Counted from the stretch's first letter, positions 6,489 through 15,808 are shown. The stretch: 64,000 nt of DNA from an uncultured Desulfobacter sp. (GCF_963665355.1 NZ_OY762229.1:4154001-4218000); one strand, 5' to 3'. Program-made: numbers and translations. Notes: a model not told the origin generated them from the letters alone.

Positions 6489-7703
6489 ATGATACGTGAT
6501 GCACGATGGATTTTTACGGCAGTTTTTTTGATTTTTTCAGCATGGACAGGGGCTGGGTTGGCCGGAGAGAGATTTCTGATAAAGCCCATGATAGAGACGG
6601 ATTACCGGGTTGACTCTAATTTTTATAGTGACAATAGCGATGAACGCACCGTCAGTACCCTGACCATCACTCCCGGACTTGAGTTTGGGTTTGAAACAGA
6701 AAAAAGCCAGATTAAAGCCCTGGGCGCATTTAATTTCAATTTTTATGATGACCTGGATGATGTACCGGCCGGGACAGCAGATGCCGATGAATTAAATTAT
6801 ACCGGTTACAATTTAGAGATTTCCGGAAAAACCATGCTGTTTACCCGGATCACAACCGGACTGGAAGACCGTCTGACCAAGACAAGAGATCCCGAGGAAC
6901 GGGACGAGCTCGGCAATTTTATTGATACGGAAGAGTATCTCTTGAACCGGTTCCGCCCCTGGGTTAAGTACCAGATCTCCTCCCGGATTTCTGCGGGTAT
7001 AGAAGTAAATACCACCAGCATTGATTATACCGAAGGTTCGAAATGGGATGTGGACTCGTTTTTGTTTGAGGGCAAGGGACGGCTTTACTACGAGATCAGT
7101 AAATTCATCACAGTGGATTTCGAATATCTTATGGGTGATATGGAGTATGAGATAAACAAATTGGGTTACACCTCAAGAAAGTATGGGCTGAACATTGCCG
7201 GCCAGTACAAGTATTTTAAACTGGACGCGGGCGCAGGATATCATGAACGCGAATTTGACCAGGCCGGGGAAGATGACATAAGTACCCCTTACTGGCACCT
7301 CTCCATCAAGGGTCAGAATCCCACGGTGCTGGGCAGGGATGAAAAGCCCAAAAGCTACATGTCCCTGAATTTCACCCAGGATTTCAACTCTACCGGATAC
7401 AATAATGAGTATTACCGGGCAGACCGGGTGACCCTGGTCCTTGGACATCTGTTCATGGAAAAGATAGATGCCCGATTCAAAGGGTATTACCAGAAAAGTG
7501 ATTATACAAACAGCTGGATAGAAGATCGTGAGGATGATTCGTATTTCCTCTCTGTGATGCTTTCCTATTTTCTGAACCGGCGGTTTACATTGGCAGTGGA
7601 ATCAGGTATGGAATCCCGGGATTCTTCCTATGACGATTATGATTATGATAACAGTTTTGTGCTGTTTAAATTGACCTTTAACTACGATTTGGGAAGCAGT
7701 TAG
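6489..7703 (+). CDS. Outer-membrane beta-barrel protein of the exopolysaccharide cluster
   Basis: A cleavable signal peptide (about residues 1-25, ending AGLAGE) is followed by some 380 residues of alternating polar and hydrophobic residues rich in Tyr, Asp and Asn and ending with Phe-containing strands, the pattern of a large beta-barrel. The C-terminus (FKLTFNYDLGSS) is a plausible last strand. Similar barrels accompany exopolysaccharide export loci of Gram-negative bacteria, where they may help the polymer cross the outer membrane. ATG 6489 is chosen; GTG 6486 is an alternative. It abuts the wza-like gene with no gap, so they are co-translated. Confidence 0.7.
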   Translation: MIRDARWIFTAVFLIFSAWTGAGLAGERFLIKPMIETDYRVDSNFYSDNSDERTVSTLTITPGLEFGFETEKSQIKALGAFNFNFYDDLDDVPAGTADADELNYTGYNLEISGKTMLFTRITTGLEDRLTKTRDPEERDELGNFIDTEEYLLNRFRPWVKYQISSRISAGIEVNTTSIDYTEGSKWDVDSFLFEGKGRLYYEISKFITVDFEYLMGDMEYEINKLGYTSRKYGLNIAGQYKYFKLDAGAGYHEREFDQAGEDDISTPYWHLSIKGQNPTVLGRDEKPKSYMSLNFTQDFNSTGYNNEYYRADRVTLVLGHLFMEKIDARFKGYYQKSDYTNSWIEDREDDSYFLSVMLSYFLNRRFTLAVESGMESRDSSYDDYDYDNSFVLFKLTFNYDLGSS

Positions 7704-8579
7704 ATGAAACGAGTATTGTTAATGATGTTTTTAGTCTCTCTGGTGACGGCAGGTCCAGGCTTATGCCAGACAGATACCTATCTCATAGGCCCCAGGGATG
7801 TACTCACCGTTGCCATCTATGCCGGTGGTGTGGAGCAGGAAACTGTGGTGGTCACCGTGTCCGAGCACGGCAAAATCAATGTGCCGTTTCTCGGATCAGT
7901 CAACGCCCGGGGATTGTCCCTGACTGAACTGGAAACCGCCATCCAGAGCACCCTTGAACGGGACTATTTTGTCGATCCCCAGGTGAATGTCCAGGTCAAA
8001 GAGTACCACAGCATTCGTTTTTTCATCTCCGGTGCGGTGAAAAAGCCGGGCGAATACGAAATGAGATCCGACACCAACTTCCTTGAGCTGATCGCCCGGG
8101 CCGAGGGGTTGCTCCCGGACCGGGGGTCCATTGCCTATGTGCTGCGGGAAACCCGTGGTGTCACCACGGAAGATGATGTTAAAAAAGCCATTAACAATAA
8201 TTCCACCATTAAGGTGGATTTAACCCGGCTGCTGGATGAGGGTGACATGTCCCATAATATCAGCCTTGTTCCCGGGGATATCGTCTATATCCCAAGGGCT
8301 GACAATCTGAACCAGTCCGTATACAAAATCTATGTGGAAGGTGAGGTTAAAAAACCCGGTGTCTATGATTACCAGCCCGGGATGACAGCCATGGCGGCCT
8401 GTGTCATGGCCGGTGGATTTGATAAGTATGCCGCCATATCACGGGTCAAAATAGTAAGAAACGAAAACGGGAAACAGGAGATCATCAAGGTGAATCTGGA
8501 AAAGGTGCAGGACGGCAAGATTCCGGATATCCCTGTAAAACCCGGGGACCACATTCATATTCCTGAAACCTGGCTTTAA
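7704..8579 (+). CDS. Polysaccharide export protein, Wza family
   Basis: A signal peptide (residues 1-21, ending GLCQ) precedes a Poly_export domain (YLIGPRDVLTVAIY at about 26-39, then GKINVPFLGSV) and two SLBB-type domains (ISGAVKKPGEYEM near 110, and VEGEVKKPGVYDY near 213). Wza-type proteins form the periplasm-spanning outer-membrane channel for capsule or exopolysaccharide. At 291 residues it is shorter than E. coli Wza and lacks an obvious C-terminal amphipathic helix, so the outer-membrane pore may be the adjacent beta-barrel. The gene is packed between the barrel and the chain-length protein. Confidence 0.9.
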   Translation: MKRVLLMMFLVSLVTAGPGLCQTDTYLIGPRDVLTVAIYAGGVEQETVVVTVSEHGKINVPFLGSVNARGLSLTELETAIQSTLERDYFVDPQVNVQVKEYHSIRFFISGAVKKPGEYEMRSDTNFLELIARAEGLLPDRGSIAYVLRETRGVTTEDDVKKAINNNSTIKVDLTRLLDEGDMSHNISLVPGDIVYIPRADNLNQSVYKIYVEGEVKKPGVYDYQPGMTAMAACVMAGGFDKYAAISRVKIVRNENGKQEIIKVNLEKVQDGKIPDIPVKPGDHIHIPETWL

Positions 8580-8588
8580 GGAGCAGCT

Positions 8589-10133
8589 ATGACATCTGAG
8601 ACCCCAGAACATTCCGAAGAACAAGAGATCCATCTGTCCGACTACCTGAATGTGGTGCTGGACCACAAAAAACTGATCCTGTACTTTTTACTGGCAACCG
8701 TGGTTGTCACAGCAATTTTTACCTTCAGTACCACACCCGTTTACCAGGCTGCATCCAAGCTGGTCATCGGGGTGAGCCGGGAGATATCTCCGCTTTCGGG
8801 GAATGCCTATTCCATGGACAGTTTCTATGCTGAAGAGAAAAATTTTAACACCCATTTCAAACTGATCACTTCAAAGCCGGTACTCAAAATGGTGGCACAG
8901 GCGGTGGATTTAAGCCCGGACACAGATCTGGAATCCACAAATCCCCTGGTCCGGTATCTGTCCCGAGTCAAGGACAATATCAAGCTGGTCAAAACCGCGG
9001 TTAAGGATTTTATAAAAAAACTTATGCCGTCCCCGGAGATTTCGCCGGAACTCAGCAGTGAGTTGGAGGTCCAGGATACGGTTTATCGGCAGCTTTTGTC
9101 CAGGATCACGGTCAATCCGGTGGAAGAGACCCGGATTATGGAGATTGTGGTGGAAGACACCGATCCCCTTCGAGCCAGGGACATTGCCAACGCCGTGGCC
9201 CAAAAGTACATTGAGTTTGATCTCTCCACCAAGCTGCAATCATCTACCACCAAGCTGAATTGGATGACCGATGAGCTTTACGGGGTAAAAAAGAAGCTGG
9301 AAGATGCTGAAAAAGAGTTTATTGATTACAAGCAGTCGGAAAAGATGTTTTCCATGGAAGGCAAACAGAATCTGATCAACCAGAAAATAGCCTCTTTTAA
9401 CCAGAAGTATTTGGATATCAGCAACAGAAAGCTGGAGTTGGACAGCAAGCTGCGGGGCCTGCGGGAGGCCATGGGCAACAGTGCCAATATCATGCAGATA
9501 AAATCTTTGGTGGATGATCCAATCATCAGCAGTCTGTACGCCACATTAACTACCCTTGAAATTGAAAAAGAGCATCTATTAAAGGTATACAAACCTAAAC
9601 ATCCTAAAATTGTTGAGGTTGAATCCAAGATTGACAACACCAGGAGCAAGCTTGGTACTGAGCTGGAAAAAAAGATGGCAGCCATGAAGCAGGAACGCGA
9701 TATTCTGGAAAACCAGGAACAGGAAATTAAGAAACAGATTGCCCGGTTTGAGAACGAGGCCATGCAGACCAGTGAAAAGGAGATGGCCTACAATATCTAT
9801 CAGCGCAATGTCAATACCAGCCAGCAGCTGTATGATATCTTGCTGTCCCAGGTGAAAGAGTCCAATATTCTTAAAAACGCGGATGCGTCCAACCTGACCA
9901 TTGTGGAGACTGCAGACCTGCCTGAAGAACCGGTGAAACCCAACAAGAAACGAAATTTTTTGCTCAGTATTGTGCTCGGCGTTTTTGGCGGGGTAGGCTT
10001 GGCATTCTTCCTTGAATACCTTGACCAGACTATTAGAAATGAAGAGGATGCGGAACGGTTTCTGGGGTATCCTGTGATTGCTGTTGTGCCGGATGCAAGT
10101 CTGAAAAGCGCCTCATGCGGAGGATATAAATAG
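8589..10133 (+). CDS. GumC/Wzz-type chain-length determinant (polysaccharide co-polymerase)
   Basis: The 514-residue inner-membrane protein has a membrane helix near residues 33-52, a Wzz domain, a long charged coiled-coil periplasmic part (about 225-425), and a second helix at about 458-478 preceded by the Pro-rich PEEPVKPNKKR. The cytoplasmic tail (DQTIRNEEDAERFLGYPVIAV) is the usual linker to a kinase domain, which is here a separate protein encoded next door with no gap. It controls polymer length and forms the inner-membrane part of the export complex. A GGAG ribosome-binding site precedes the ATG. Confidence 0.93.
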   Translation: MTSETPEHSEEQEIHLSDYLNVVLDHKKLILYFLLATVVVTAIFTFSTTPVYQAASKLVIGVSREISPLSGNAYSMDSFYAEEKNFNTHFKLITSKPVLKMVAQAVDLSPDTDLESTNPLVRYLSRVKDNIKLVKTAVKDFIKKLMPSPEISPELSSELEVQDTVYRQLLSRITVNPVEETRIMEIVVEDTDPLRARDIANAVAQKYIEFDLSTKLQSSTTKLNWMTDELYGVKKKLEDAEKEFIDYKQSEKMFSMEGKQNLINQKIASFNQKYLDISNRKLELDSKLRGLREAMGNSANIMQIKSLVDDPIISSLYATLTTLEIEKEHLLKVYKPKHPKIVEVESKIDNTRSKLGTELEKKMAAMKQERDILENQEQEIKKQIARFENEAMQTSEKEMAYNIYQRNVNTSQQLYDILLSQVKESNILKNADASNLTIVETADLPEEPVKPNKKRNFLLSIVLGVFGGVGLAFFLEYLDQTIRNEEDAERFLGYPVIAVVPDASLKSASCGGYK

Positions 10134-11372
10134 ATGTTCAAACTGAATCTGAAAAAAACGAGCAATGAGGAAGTCAACACCCTGCTGGACCAGTATCCTG
10201 CCAAGTCCGGGTACGCGGAATCCTACAGGACCATGCGTACCAACCTTCAGTTTACCTCCATGGACAGGGATCTGAAGGTTATCTGTGTGACCAGCGCCAC
10301 GGAGCAGGAGGGTAAAACCAATACAGCTGCAAATCTGGCTTATACCATAGCCCAGACCGGCCGGCGTGTTCTGATGGTGGATTGTGATCTGAGAAAACCC
10401 GGTTTGACCCAGCGGTTTGGTAAAAAAGAAGAGTCCGGGCTTTCCGAGCTGGTGTCGAACCAACTGAGCACTTTAATCGCTGAGGGGTCCACTGCAACGA
10501 TCAAACTCAGTGACCTGGTTAAGCTGAACAATCTGCAGAAACGCACCGGGGTGCTTGCCGTTGAAGATGATGAAAATTCGGTGGAGTTAAGCTTTTACGA
10601 CGGCAGCCTCACGGATGTATACTGGAAAAACCGGCCGGACAGCAAGAAGCTTGCTTCCTCCCTGGTGGCAGCCAATCTTCTGACAAAAGAGCAGGCCCAG
10701 ATGGCCATCGGCCACCAGCGGCGCTCGGTGCAGAAGCTAGGGACCATTCTGACCACCATGGGCATGATTACCATGGCGGATCTGAAAAAACATCTGGCCA
10801 TGCATATTGTGGAGTCGTTTAAAACAGCGGCATCCATTTACAATGGCCGGTTTAAGTTTACCCCAATGCATGCAAGCCAGATTGATACCACCATTGAACA
10901 TGATGTCAATTTTGAAAAAATGTTCCAGGAATTTCTGGATGAAAGCCACCAGTTTCCTTATCTGGCAGAGATGATTGAGTCTGTGGTTCTCCCAACAGGG
11001 GTTGAGAATTTATATATTGTGCCGTCCGGAAAAATTCCGCCCAACCCGGCGGAGATGGTCAGTTCGGGAAAAATGGCATTTGCGTTGGATCATCTTTCAA
11101 AAGTATATGATTTTGTCATAATTGACACGCCGCCGGTGCTGCCGGCTAGTGATGCCCTGGTGCTGTCGCCGGAAACGGACGGGGTGCTGCTGGTTGTCAA
11201 GGCCAACCAGGTGAACAGGAAATATATCAAGGACGCTGTCAAGCAGCTTGAATCTGTGGGAGCAAGAATTCTTGGTGTCGTTTTGAACCAGGTGGATGTG
11301 AGACGGGACAGTTACTACAGGAAGTACAGTAAATATTATACATCGTATTATGGAGAAGATGCCGAGGAGTGA
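10134..11372 (+). CDS. Bacterial tyrosine kinase (CpsD/Wzc type) with an inserted PATAN-like domain
   Basis: The protein has the BY-kinase signature: Walker A-like SATEQEGKT (residues 54-62), Walker A' VLMVDCDLRKP (79-89), Walker B FVIIDTPPV (327-335) and a C-terminal cluster of seven tyrosines (394-406). Between A' and B, where normal kinases have only a short linker, about 175 extra residues (112-285) are inserted. The insert contains LSDLVKLNNLQKRTGVLAV and FYDGSLTDVYW, the DUF4388/PATAN pattern, then a helical part with LTKEQAQMAIGHQ and KLGTILTTMGMI. The kinase should phosphorylate its own tail and pair with the GumC-like protein; the insert may make it sensitive to another signal. Confidence 0.88.
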   Translation: MFKLNLKKTSNEEVNTLLDQYPAKSGYAESYRTMRTNLQFTSMDRDLKVICVTSATEQEGKTNTAANLAYTIAQTGRRVLMVDCDLRKPGLTQRFGKKEESGLSELVSNQLSTLIAEGSTATIKLSDLVKLNNLQKRTGVLAVEDDENSVELSFYDGSLTDVYWKNRPDSKKLASSLVAANLLTKEQAQMAIGHQRRSVQKLGTILTTMGMITMADLKKHLAMHIVESFKTAASIYNGRFKFTPMHASQIDTTIEHDVNFEKMFQEFLDESHQFPYLAEMIESVVLPTGVENLYIVPSGKIPPNPAEMVSSGKMAFALDHLSKVYDFVIIDTPPVLPASDALVLSPETDGVLLVVKANQVNRKYIKDAVKQLESVGARILGVVLNQVDVRRDSYYRKYSKYYTSYYGEDAEE

Positions 11373-12205
11373 AAGAGAATATAACCGATTTTAAAATTAC
11401 CATCCGGCCGGATACTCCGGCCGGGTCCATTATAAAAGATGTCTGGCAATACAGACATCTTTTTTATTTTCTGGCCTGGCGGGATATTCTGGTCCGGTAT
11501 AAGCAGACCCTGGCCGGGGTGGCCTGGAGTGTGGTGAAGCCCTTAGCCACCATGATAGTATTCACTATTGTGTTCGGCAAACTGGCGGATTTGCCCTCGG
11601 GTAAGGTACCCTATGGTGTTATGGTCCTGGCTGCCCTTTTGCCCTGGCAGTTTTTCACCAATGTTCTTTCCAGTTCTGGCAATTCCCTGGTGTCAAATGC
11701 TTCCCTGGTGTCCAAGGTCTATTTTCCCAGGGTGATTATTCCTGTGACCTCCGTGGTGGTGGCCCTTGTTGATTTTCTTGTCGCCTTTGTCCTGCTTATT
11801 GGGATGATGCTGGCTTTCGGGGTGTGGCCGGGTATGGCCATTCTTCTTTTGCCTGGGTTCATGGGGATTGCCGTACTTTTTTCCCTTGGGACTGGGTTGT
11901 TTGTGGCGGCGTTAAATGTGAAATACCGGGATTTTATGCATCTGATGCCCTTTTTTCTCCAGTTCGGACTTTATTTGTCCCCTGTGGGGTATTCCAGTGG
12001 TATTGTGCCGGGGCACTGGCGTTTTTTTTACAGCCTGAATCCCATGGTCGGGGTGATTGACGGGTTCCGGTGGGTGCTTCTGGGGCAGGATGCTTTGGTT
12101 TACTGGCCGGGGGTTTTTATTTCAATGGTGTTGTCCCTGGTGATATTTATTTTCGGGCTTAAATTTTTTATTCGGAATGAACGGGATTTTGCTGATGTGA
12201 TATAG
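11369..12205 (+). CDS. ABC-2 type polysaccharide exporter permease (Wzm/TagG-like)
   Basis: The 278-residue protein starts with GTG overlapping the kinase stop (GTGA). The cytoplasmic N-terminus contains DVWQYRHLFYFLAWRDILVRYKQT, typical of Wzm/KpsM/TagG permeases, followed by six membrane helices and SPVGYSSGIVPGHWRFFYSLNPMVG, the conserved C-terminal family stretch. It exports a lipid-linked polysaccharide across the inner membrane together with the ATPase at 12732. The pair is separated by an unrelated four-helix-bundle gene. Confidence 0.92.
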   Translation: MKENITDFKITIRPDTPAGSIIKDVWQYRHLFYFLAWRDILVRYKQTLAGVAWSVVKPLATMIVFTIVFGKLADLPSGKVPYGVMVLAALLPWQFFTNVLSSSGNSLVSNASLVSKVYFPRVIIPVTSVVVALVDFLVAFVLLIGMMLAFGVWPGMAILLLPGFMGIAVLFSLGTGLFVAALNVKYRDFMHLMPFFLQFGLYLSPVGYSSGIVPGHWRFFYSLNPMVGVIDGFRWVLLGQDALVYWPGVFISMVLSLVIFIFGLKFFIRNERDFADVI

Positions 12206-12257
12206 TGATTTCCGAGGCGAATCTCCAATAAAATTGAATTTACTAAAAACGTTCACC

Positions 12258-12291
12258 TCGAAATCGAAATCCTTATCGAAATCGAAATCGG
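12258..12291. repeat. TCGAAA simple repeat, left arm flanking the four-helix-bundle gene
   Basis: Near-tandem TCGAAA units. It is almost the exact reverse complement of the tract at 12672-12706, differing only in a few central bases, so an RNA covering both would form a stem of about 30 bp enclosing the gene between them. Confidence 0.75.
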
Positions 12292-12299
12292 AAAATAAA

Positions 12300-12665
12300 A
12301 TGACTTTATCCCACGAAAAGTTAGACGTCTACCGCCTTTCAATTGAATATATTGTATGGGTTTTTACAAAAGTGGATAACCTTTCAGGTATTCACAGGCC
12401 CGCAAGAGACCAATGGATCCGGGCAAGTCAGTCGATACCTTTAAATATTGCTGAAGGCAATGGAAAAACAACTCAATCCGATAGACGCCGTTTTTTTGAA
12501 ATAGCTCGAGGCTCTGCACTTGAATGCGCAGCAATTCAGGATGTTTTAGTTGTGGGAAAAGCATTGGATTTGGAAGAAAGCCGTAAATGGAAAGTCAATC
12601 TCGACCGGATAGCTGTTATGCTTAGCAAATTGGGTGGGCGCGGTTATTTAGGTTGTGAAAAGTAG
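12300..12665 (+). CDS. Four-helix-bundle protein (23S rRNA intervening-sequence protein family)
   Basis: The 121-residue protein begins HEKLDVYRLSIEYI and contains RASQSIPLNIAEGNG, the hallmark of the S23/IVP four-helix-bundle family, with ARGSALECAAIQD further on. Length is normal. In the family the gene is best known inside intervening sequences of 23S rRNA and as the Avd accessory of diversity-generating retroelements; neither lies in this window. The frame is open upstream to a TTG at 12234, but that part (SKSKSLSKSKSE) is only translated simple repeat, so ATG 12300 is taken. It splits the wzm-wzt pair and behaves like an insert. Confidence 0.88.
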   Translation: MTLSHEKLDVYRLSIEYIVWVFTKVDNLSGIHRPARDQWIRASQSIPLNIAEGNGKTTQSDRRRFFEIARGSALECAAIQDVLVVGKALDLEESRKWKVNLDRIAVMLSKLGGRGYLGCEK

Positions 12666-12671
12666 GCTGGG

Positions 12672-12706
12672 ATCGATTTCGATTTCGATGGCGATTTCGA
12701 TTTTGA
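12672..12706. repeat. CGATTT simple repeat, right arm flanking the four-helix-bundle gene
   Basis: Tandem CGATTT units, the inverted counterpart of 12258-12291. The two arms lie 42 bases before and 7 bases after the coding region. Confidence 0.75.
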
Positions 12707-12731
12707 TTGTTCGGGGAAGATCATATAATCC

Positions 12732-14024
12732 ATGACCAATATCATTAATGTCGAAAATCTTGGCAAGAAATACCACTTGCACCAGGGCGGCCTTTTTACC
12801 AATTCTTCCATAAAAGAGTCTTTTTCGATATATGCGGGACGGTTAAGGCATGCTTTGCAACGTCATCCTCCTACAAAACAGGAAAAGAACGTACCACAAA
12901 AACCTGAAAGCTTCTGGGCATTGAAAGATCTGTCGTTTCAAGTCGCCCGGGGCGAACGCTTGGGCCTGATCGGCAGAAACGGGGCAGGAAAGTCCACACT
13001 TTTAAAAATATTGAGTCGCATTACCTGGCCAACCACAGGACTGGTGCAAATCCGTGGAAGGGTGTCAAGCCTGCTTGAGGTGGGCACAGGATTTCATCCG
13101 GAACTCACCGGCCGGGAAAATATTTATTTGAATGGGGCGGTCCTGGGCATGACCCGGGCGGAAATCCGTCGAAAATTTGATGAGATCGTCGGGTTTGCGG
13201 AAGTTGAACAATTTCTGGATACGCCGGCCAAGCGCTACTCAAGCGGGATGTATCTTCGGTTGGCCTTTGCCGTGGCTGCCCATCTTGAGCCGGACATTCT
13301 GCTGGTGGATGAGGTGCTGGCGGTGGGGGATGCATCGTTCCGGAAAAAATGCCTTGGCAAGATGAAGGATGTTGGTAAGGAGGGCAGAACCATTATCATG
13401 GTAAGCCATTCCATGGCCGCCATAGAAAATTTATGCACCCGGGTGCTTGTTCTGGATAAAGGACAAAAGATGATGGACGGCGATCCTGCCGGGATGATCC
13501 AGGGCTACCTGAACGCGTTTGGCGGCCAGGACAAAGACTTGTCCCTTGGACAATGGGAGAACCGTCGGGGTTCGGGTCTGATCCGGATTAACTCTTTTAC
13601 TGTTCTGGATTGCGAACACCAGCCGGTGAACACCCTTATTTCAGGCAGGGAATACATTTTCCGGTTTGGATACAAAGCCGGGATTGACAGGGCAAAATCC
13701 ATTGATTTCTCCTTTACGGTCAGTGATATGGCCGGGCGCGTGCTTTTCAGGAACCGCACCCTGGAAAGTGGAATTGACCTTCCGGACACGATCTCTTCCA
13801 CAGGCGCTCTGGATTGCAGAATCCCGCGTCTTGGTTTGACCCGGGGGCGGTATGCATTTGGATTTTTATTAATTGTGGATGGTGTGGAATCTGATCATCT
13901 GCCTGGTGAACAGGGGTTGTATTTTGATGTCATGGACGGCGATTTTTTCGGGACATCCCAGGTGTCAGATTTTGCACCGGTGATTATGGATCATACATGG
14001 ACCATTCGCAGTGAAGAGTGCTAA
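12732..14024 (+). CDS. ABC polysaccharide exporter ATPase with C-terminal carbohydrate-binding domain (Wzt-like)
   Basis: Residues 1-250 form the ATPase: Walker A GRNGAGKST, signature YSSGMYLRLAFAV, Walker B ILLVDEVLAVGD and the switch His in MVSHSM. Residues about 260-430 form a beta-sandwich of the Wzt_C type (RINSFTVLD, GIDLPDT, FDVMDGDFFG), which in known exporters recognises the modified end of the polymer. An N-terminal insertion (residues 17-65) before the first strand is common in Wzt/TagH proteins. Partner of the permease at 11369. The start ATG is 25 bases after the repeat arm. Confidence 0.92.
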   Translation: MTNIINVENLGKKYHLHQGGLFTNSSIKESFSIYAGRLRHALQRHPPTKQEKNVPQKPESFWALKDLSFQVARGERLGLIGRNGAGKSTLLKILSRITWPTTGLVQIRGRVSSLLEVGTGFHPELTGRENIYLNGAVLGMTRAEIRRKFDEIVGFAEVEQFLDTPAKRYSSGMYLRLAFAVAAHLEPDILLVDEVLAVGDASFRKKCLGKMKDVGKEGRTIIMVSHSMAAIENLCTRVLVLDKGQKMMDGDPAGMIQGYLNAFGGQDKDLSLGQWENRRGSGLIRINSFTVLDCEHQPVNTLISGREYIFRFGYKAGIDRAKSIDFSFTVSDMAGRVLFRNRTLESGIDLPDTISSTGALDCRIPRLGLTRGRYAFGFLLIVDGVESDHLPGEQGLYFDVMDGDFFGTSQVSDFAPVIMDHTWTIRSEEC

Positions 14025-14033
14025 AATGATAAT

Positions 14034-14114
14034 GGGCCTGTTAAAAGTTTAGGGGCCCGGAAAAAACAACTTCACCCGGTTGTTTGCCTTTTTCCCGAGT
14101 CCCTAAACAGGCCC
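14034..14114. terminator. Long hairpin between convergent wzt-like and fumarase genes
   Basis: GGGCCTGTT...TTAGGG...CCGGAAAAA on the left pairs with TTTTTCCCG...CCCTAAACAGGCCC on the right over some 25 base pairs with small bulges. It fills the gap between two convergent transcription units, so it can serve as a terminator for both. Confidence 0.7.
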
Positions 14115-14132
14115 TAAATTTATCTTGGATCT

Positions 14133-14750
14133 CTAATCAAGATAATCAACATGTTTAATGATTTCTGCCACAACTTTTTCTTTCTTTTCATTAAACATGG
14201 CTTTATTTTTCTCGAAAAGATTGTTTCCTTTTGTATCTATGGAAACAATCAGGGGACCAAACTGCTTAACACGCATCACCCACATGGCTTCGGGCATGCC
14301 TAAGTCCAGCCATTCAACGGATTCCACCTCTTCCACCCGGCTTGCGGCCAGAACGGCACATCCGCCGGGAAATACCGTATGAACCGCTTTATACGCTTTG
14401 CAGCCTTCGGCGGTTTTCGGCCCCATGCCGCCTTTGCCGACAACCAGTTTAACGCCTGTGGCTTCCAAGAATTCCTTTTGAAGTTTTTCCATGCGCATAC
14501 TGGTTGTGGGTCCGATGGAGATCACATCGTACTTGCCGGGTTGATCCTTTCTCTCCTGCATGATGGGACCGGCATGGAAAATGGCTTTGCCGGCAAGGTC
14601 AACGGGCAGATCCTTTCCCTGGTGAATATGGCGGTGATGAACATCATCCCGGCTGGTGATCAGATAACCGTCGAGGAATATGACATCTCCAATGGCCAGG
14701 TCTTCAAGATCTTCGTTTTTTATGGGTGTTGTCAGGGTTTTTGTGCTCAT
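14133..14750 (-). CDS. Fumarate hydratase class I, beta subunit
   Basis: The 205-residue protein is the C-terminal half of the Fe-S hydro-lyase: [21 protein letters not shown] near the N-terminus, [25 protein letters not shown] and [10 protein letters not shown]. It interconverts fumarate and malate with the alpha subunit; a tartrate dehydratase cannot be excluded by sequence alone, but fumarase fits an organism with an oxidative TCA cycle. It starts in an ATGA overlap with the alpha subunit gene. Confidence 0.9.
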   Translation of the reverse strand: MSTKTLTTPIKNEDLEDLAIGDVIFLDGYLITSRDDVHHRHIHQGKDLPVDLAGKAIFHAGPIMQERKDQPGKYDVISIGPTTSMRMEKLQKEFLEATGVKLVVGKGGMGPKTAEGCKAYKAVHTVFPGGCAVLAASRVEEVESVEWLDLGMPEAMWVMRVKQFGPLIVSIDTKGNNLFEKNKAMFNEKKEKVVAEIIKHVDYLD

Positions 14751-15646
14751 AGTGCGGCTCCTTTATGTGAAATCACTTCATATTCCAGGTTGGAATCAAA
14801 TTTGATCAGGGCTCTTCTGTGGGCCCAGCATCCGGTGGACAGACCAACGGCGATGGTGGCCGGATGGCGTCCTGCCTGCTCAATATTGACACCCATGACC
14901 GAATTTTTGCCTGTCAGACCGCCGGGGCCGATCTGGATATCATTGAGTCCTTTTTCAATCATCTTTTCCAGTTCTGCACCCCGCGCATTGCTGTTCTGTG
15001 TTCCGACGGGGCGAAGCAGGGCTTTTTTGGAAAGTTTGGCAGCCACTTCCACTGATCCGGCAATGCCAATGCCCACCAAAAGCGGAGGACAGGCGTTGAT
15101 TCCGTATGAGGTGATCTGGTCAAAGATAAATTTGACCGCGCCATCATACCCTTCAAGGGGCATCAGGACCTTTGCGGTTCCGGGAAGGCTGCATCCGCCG
15201 CCCGCCATGTACATATAGATTTTTACCTCGTCATTATTGGGAACAACCTCCCAGTCGATCCAGGGAATTCTTGTGCCGACATTATTGCCGGTATTCTTTT
15301 CATCAAATATTTCCACGCAATTATGCCGTAACGGAGATTCTATGGTGGCTTTTTTCACCGCTTCAACCAGGCAGCTTTCAATCTCGTCAATCATGGGAAA
15401 TTTTGAACCCACCTGCACAAAATACTGAATGACACCTGTATCCTGACAGGCAGGCCTGTCAAGCTTGTGGGCCATATCAAGGTCATCAAACATGGCGTCA
15501 TAAATCAGTTTTGCCATGGGGGTATTTTCCTGTTCCCTGAGTTCTTCAAGTTTGGCAATGACATCATCGGGGAGATGCTTGCCTGCATAGCCTGTGAACT
15601 TGGCCATGACATCAATGAAATGTTGGCGTTGTGTGTTTAGATCCAT
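14747..15646 (-). CDS. Fumarate hydratase class I, alpha subunit
   Basis: The 299-residue subunit carries the [4Fe-4S] cluster. Visible motifs: [15 protein letters not shown] (first cluster Cys), [33 protein letters not shown] (second Cys) and [11 protein letters not shown] (third Cys). ATG 15646 is chosen over an upstream in-frame start because it has a perfect AAAGGAGAA ribosome-binding site 9 bases ahead. The stop overlaps the beta subunit start. The 5' region holds three hairpins (15809-16064). Confidence 0.92.
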   Translation of the reverse strand: MDLNTQRQHFIDVMAKFTGYAGKHLPDDVIAKLEELREQENTPMAKLIYDAMFDDLDMAHKLDRPACQDTGVIQYFVQVGSKFPMIDEIESCLVEAVKKATIESPLRHNCVEIFDEKNTGNNVGTRIPWIDWEVVPNNDEVKIYMYMAGGGCSLPGTAKVLMPLEGYDGAVKFIFDQITSYGINACPPLLVGIGIAGSVEVAAKLSKKALLRPVGTQNSNARGAELEKMIEKGLNDIQIGPGGLTGKNSVMGVNIEQAGRHPATIAVGLSTGCWAHRRALIKFDSNLEYEVISHKGAAL

Positions 15647-15808
15647 TAATCTAATTCTCCTTTGCGGTTGGTGTTTGAACAAAACGTCACTATCCGTGTT
15701 TTGTATCGGGGTAACTTTTTGCCCAGATACGGGGTCGAGGGATAGGAACACAAGTAACTAACTAACTTAAATAACAAATAAAAACCGTAAGAGATGTTCG
15801 TCTCTTTC

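Noticed and set aside
14379..15218. Long plus-strand open frame of about 280 codons
   Set aside because: It lies wholly antisense to the fumarase genes, has no ribosome-binding site and its protein is not family-like; it is a shadow of their codon bias. The same holds for long antisense frames at 23446-24204, 25065-25910, 34164-34880, 49011-49661 and 51333-52466.
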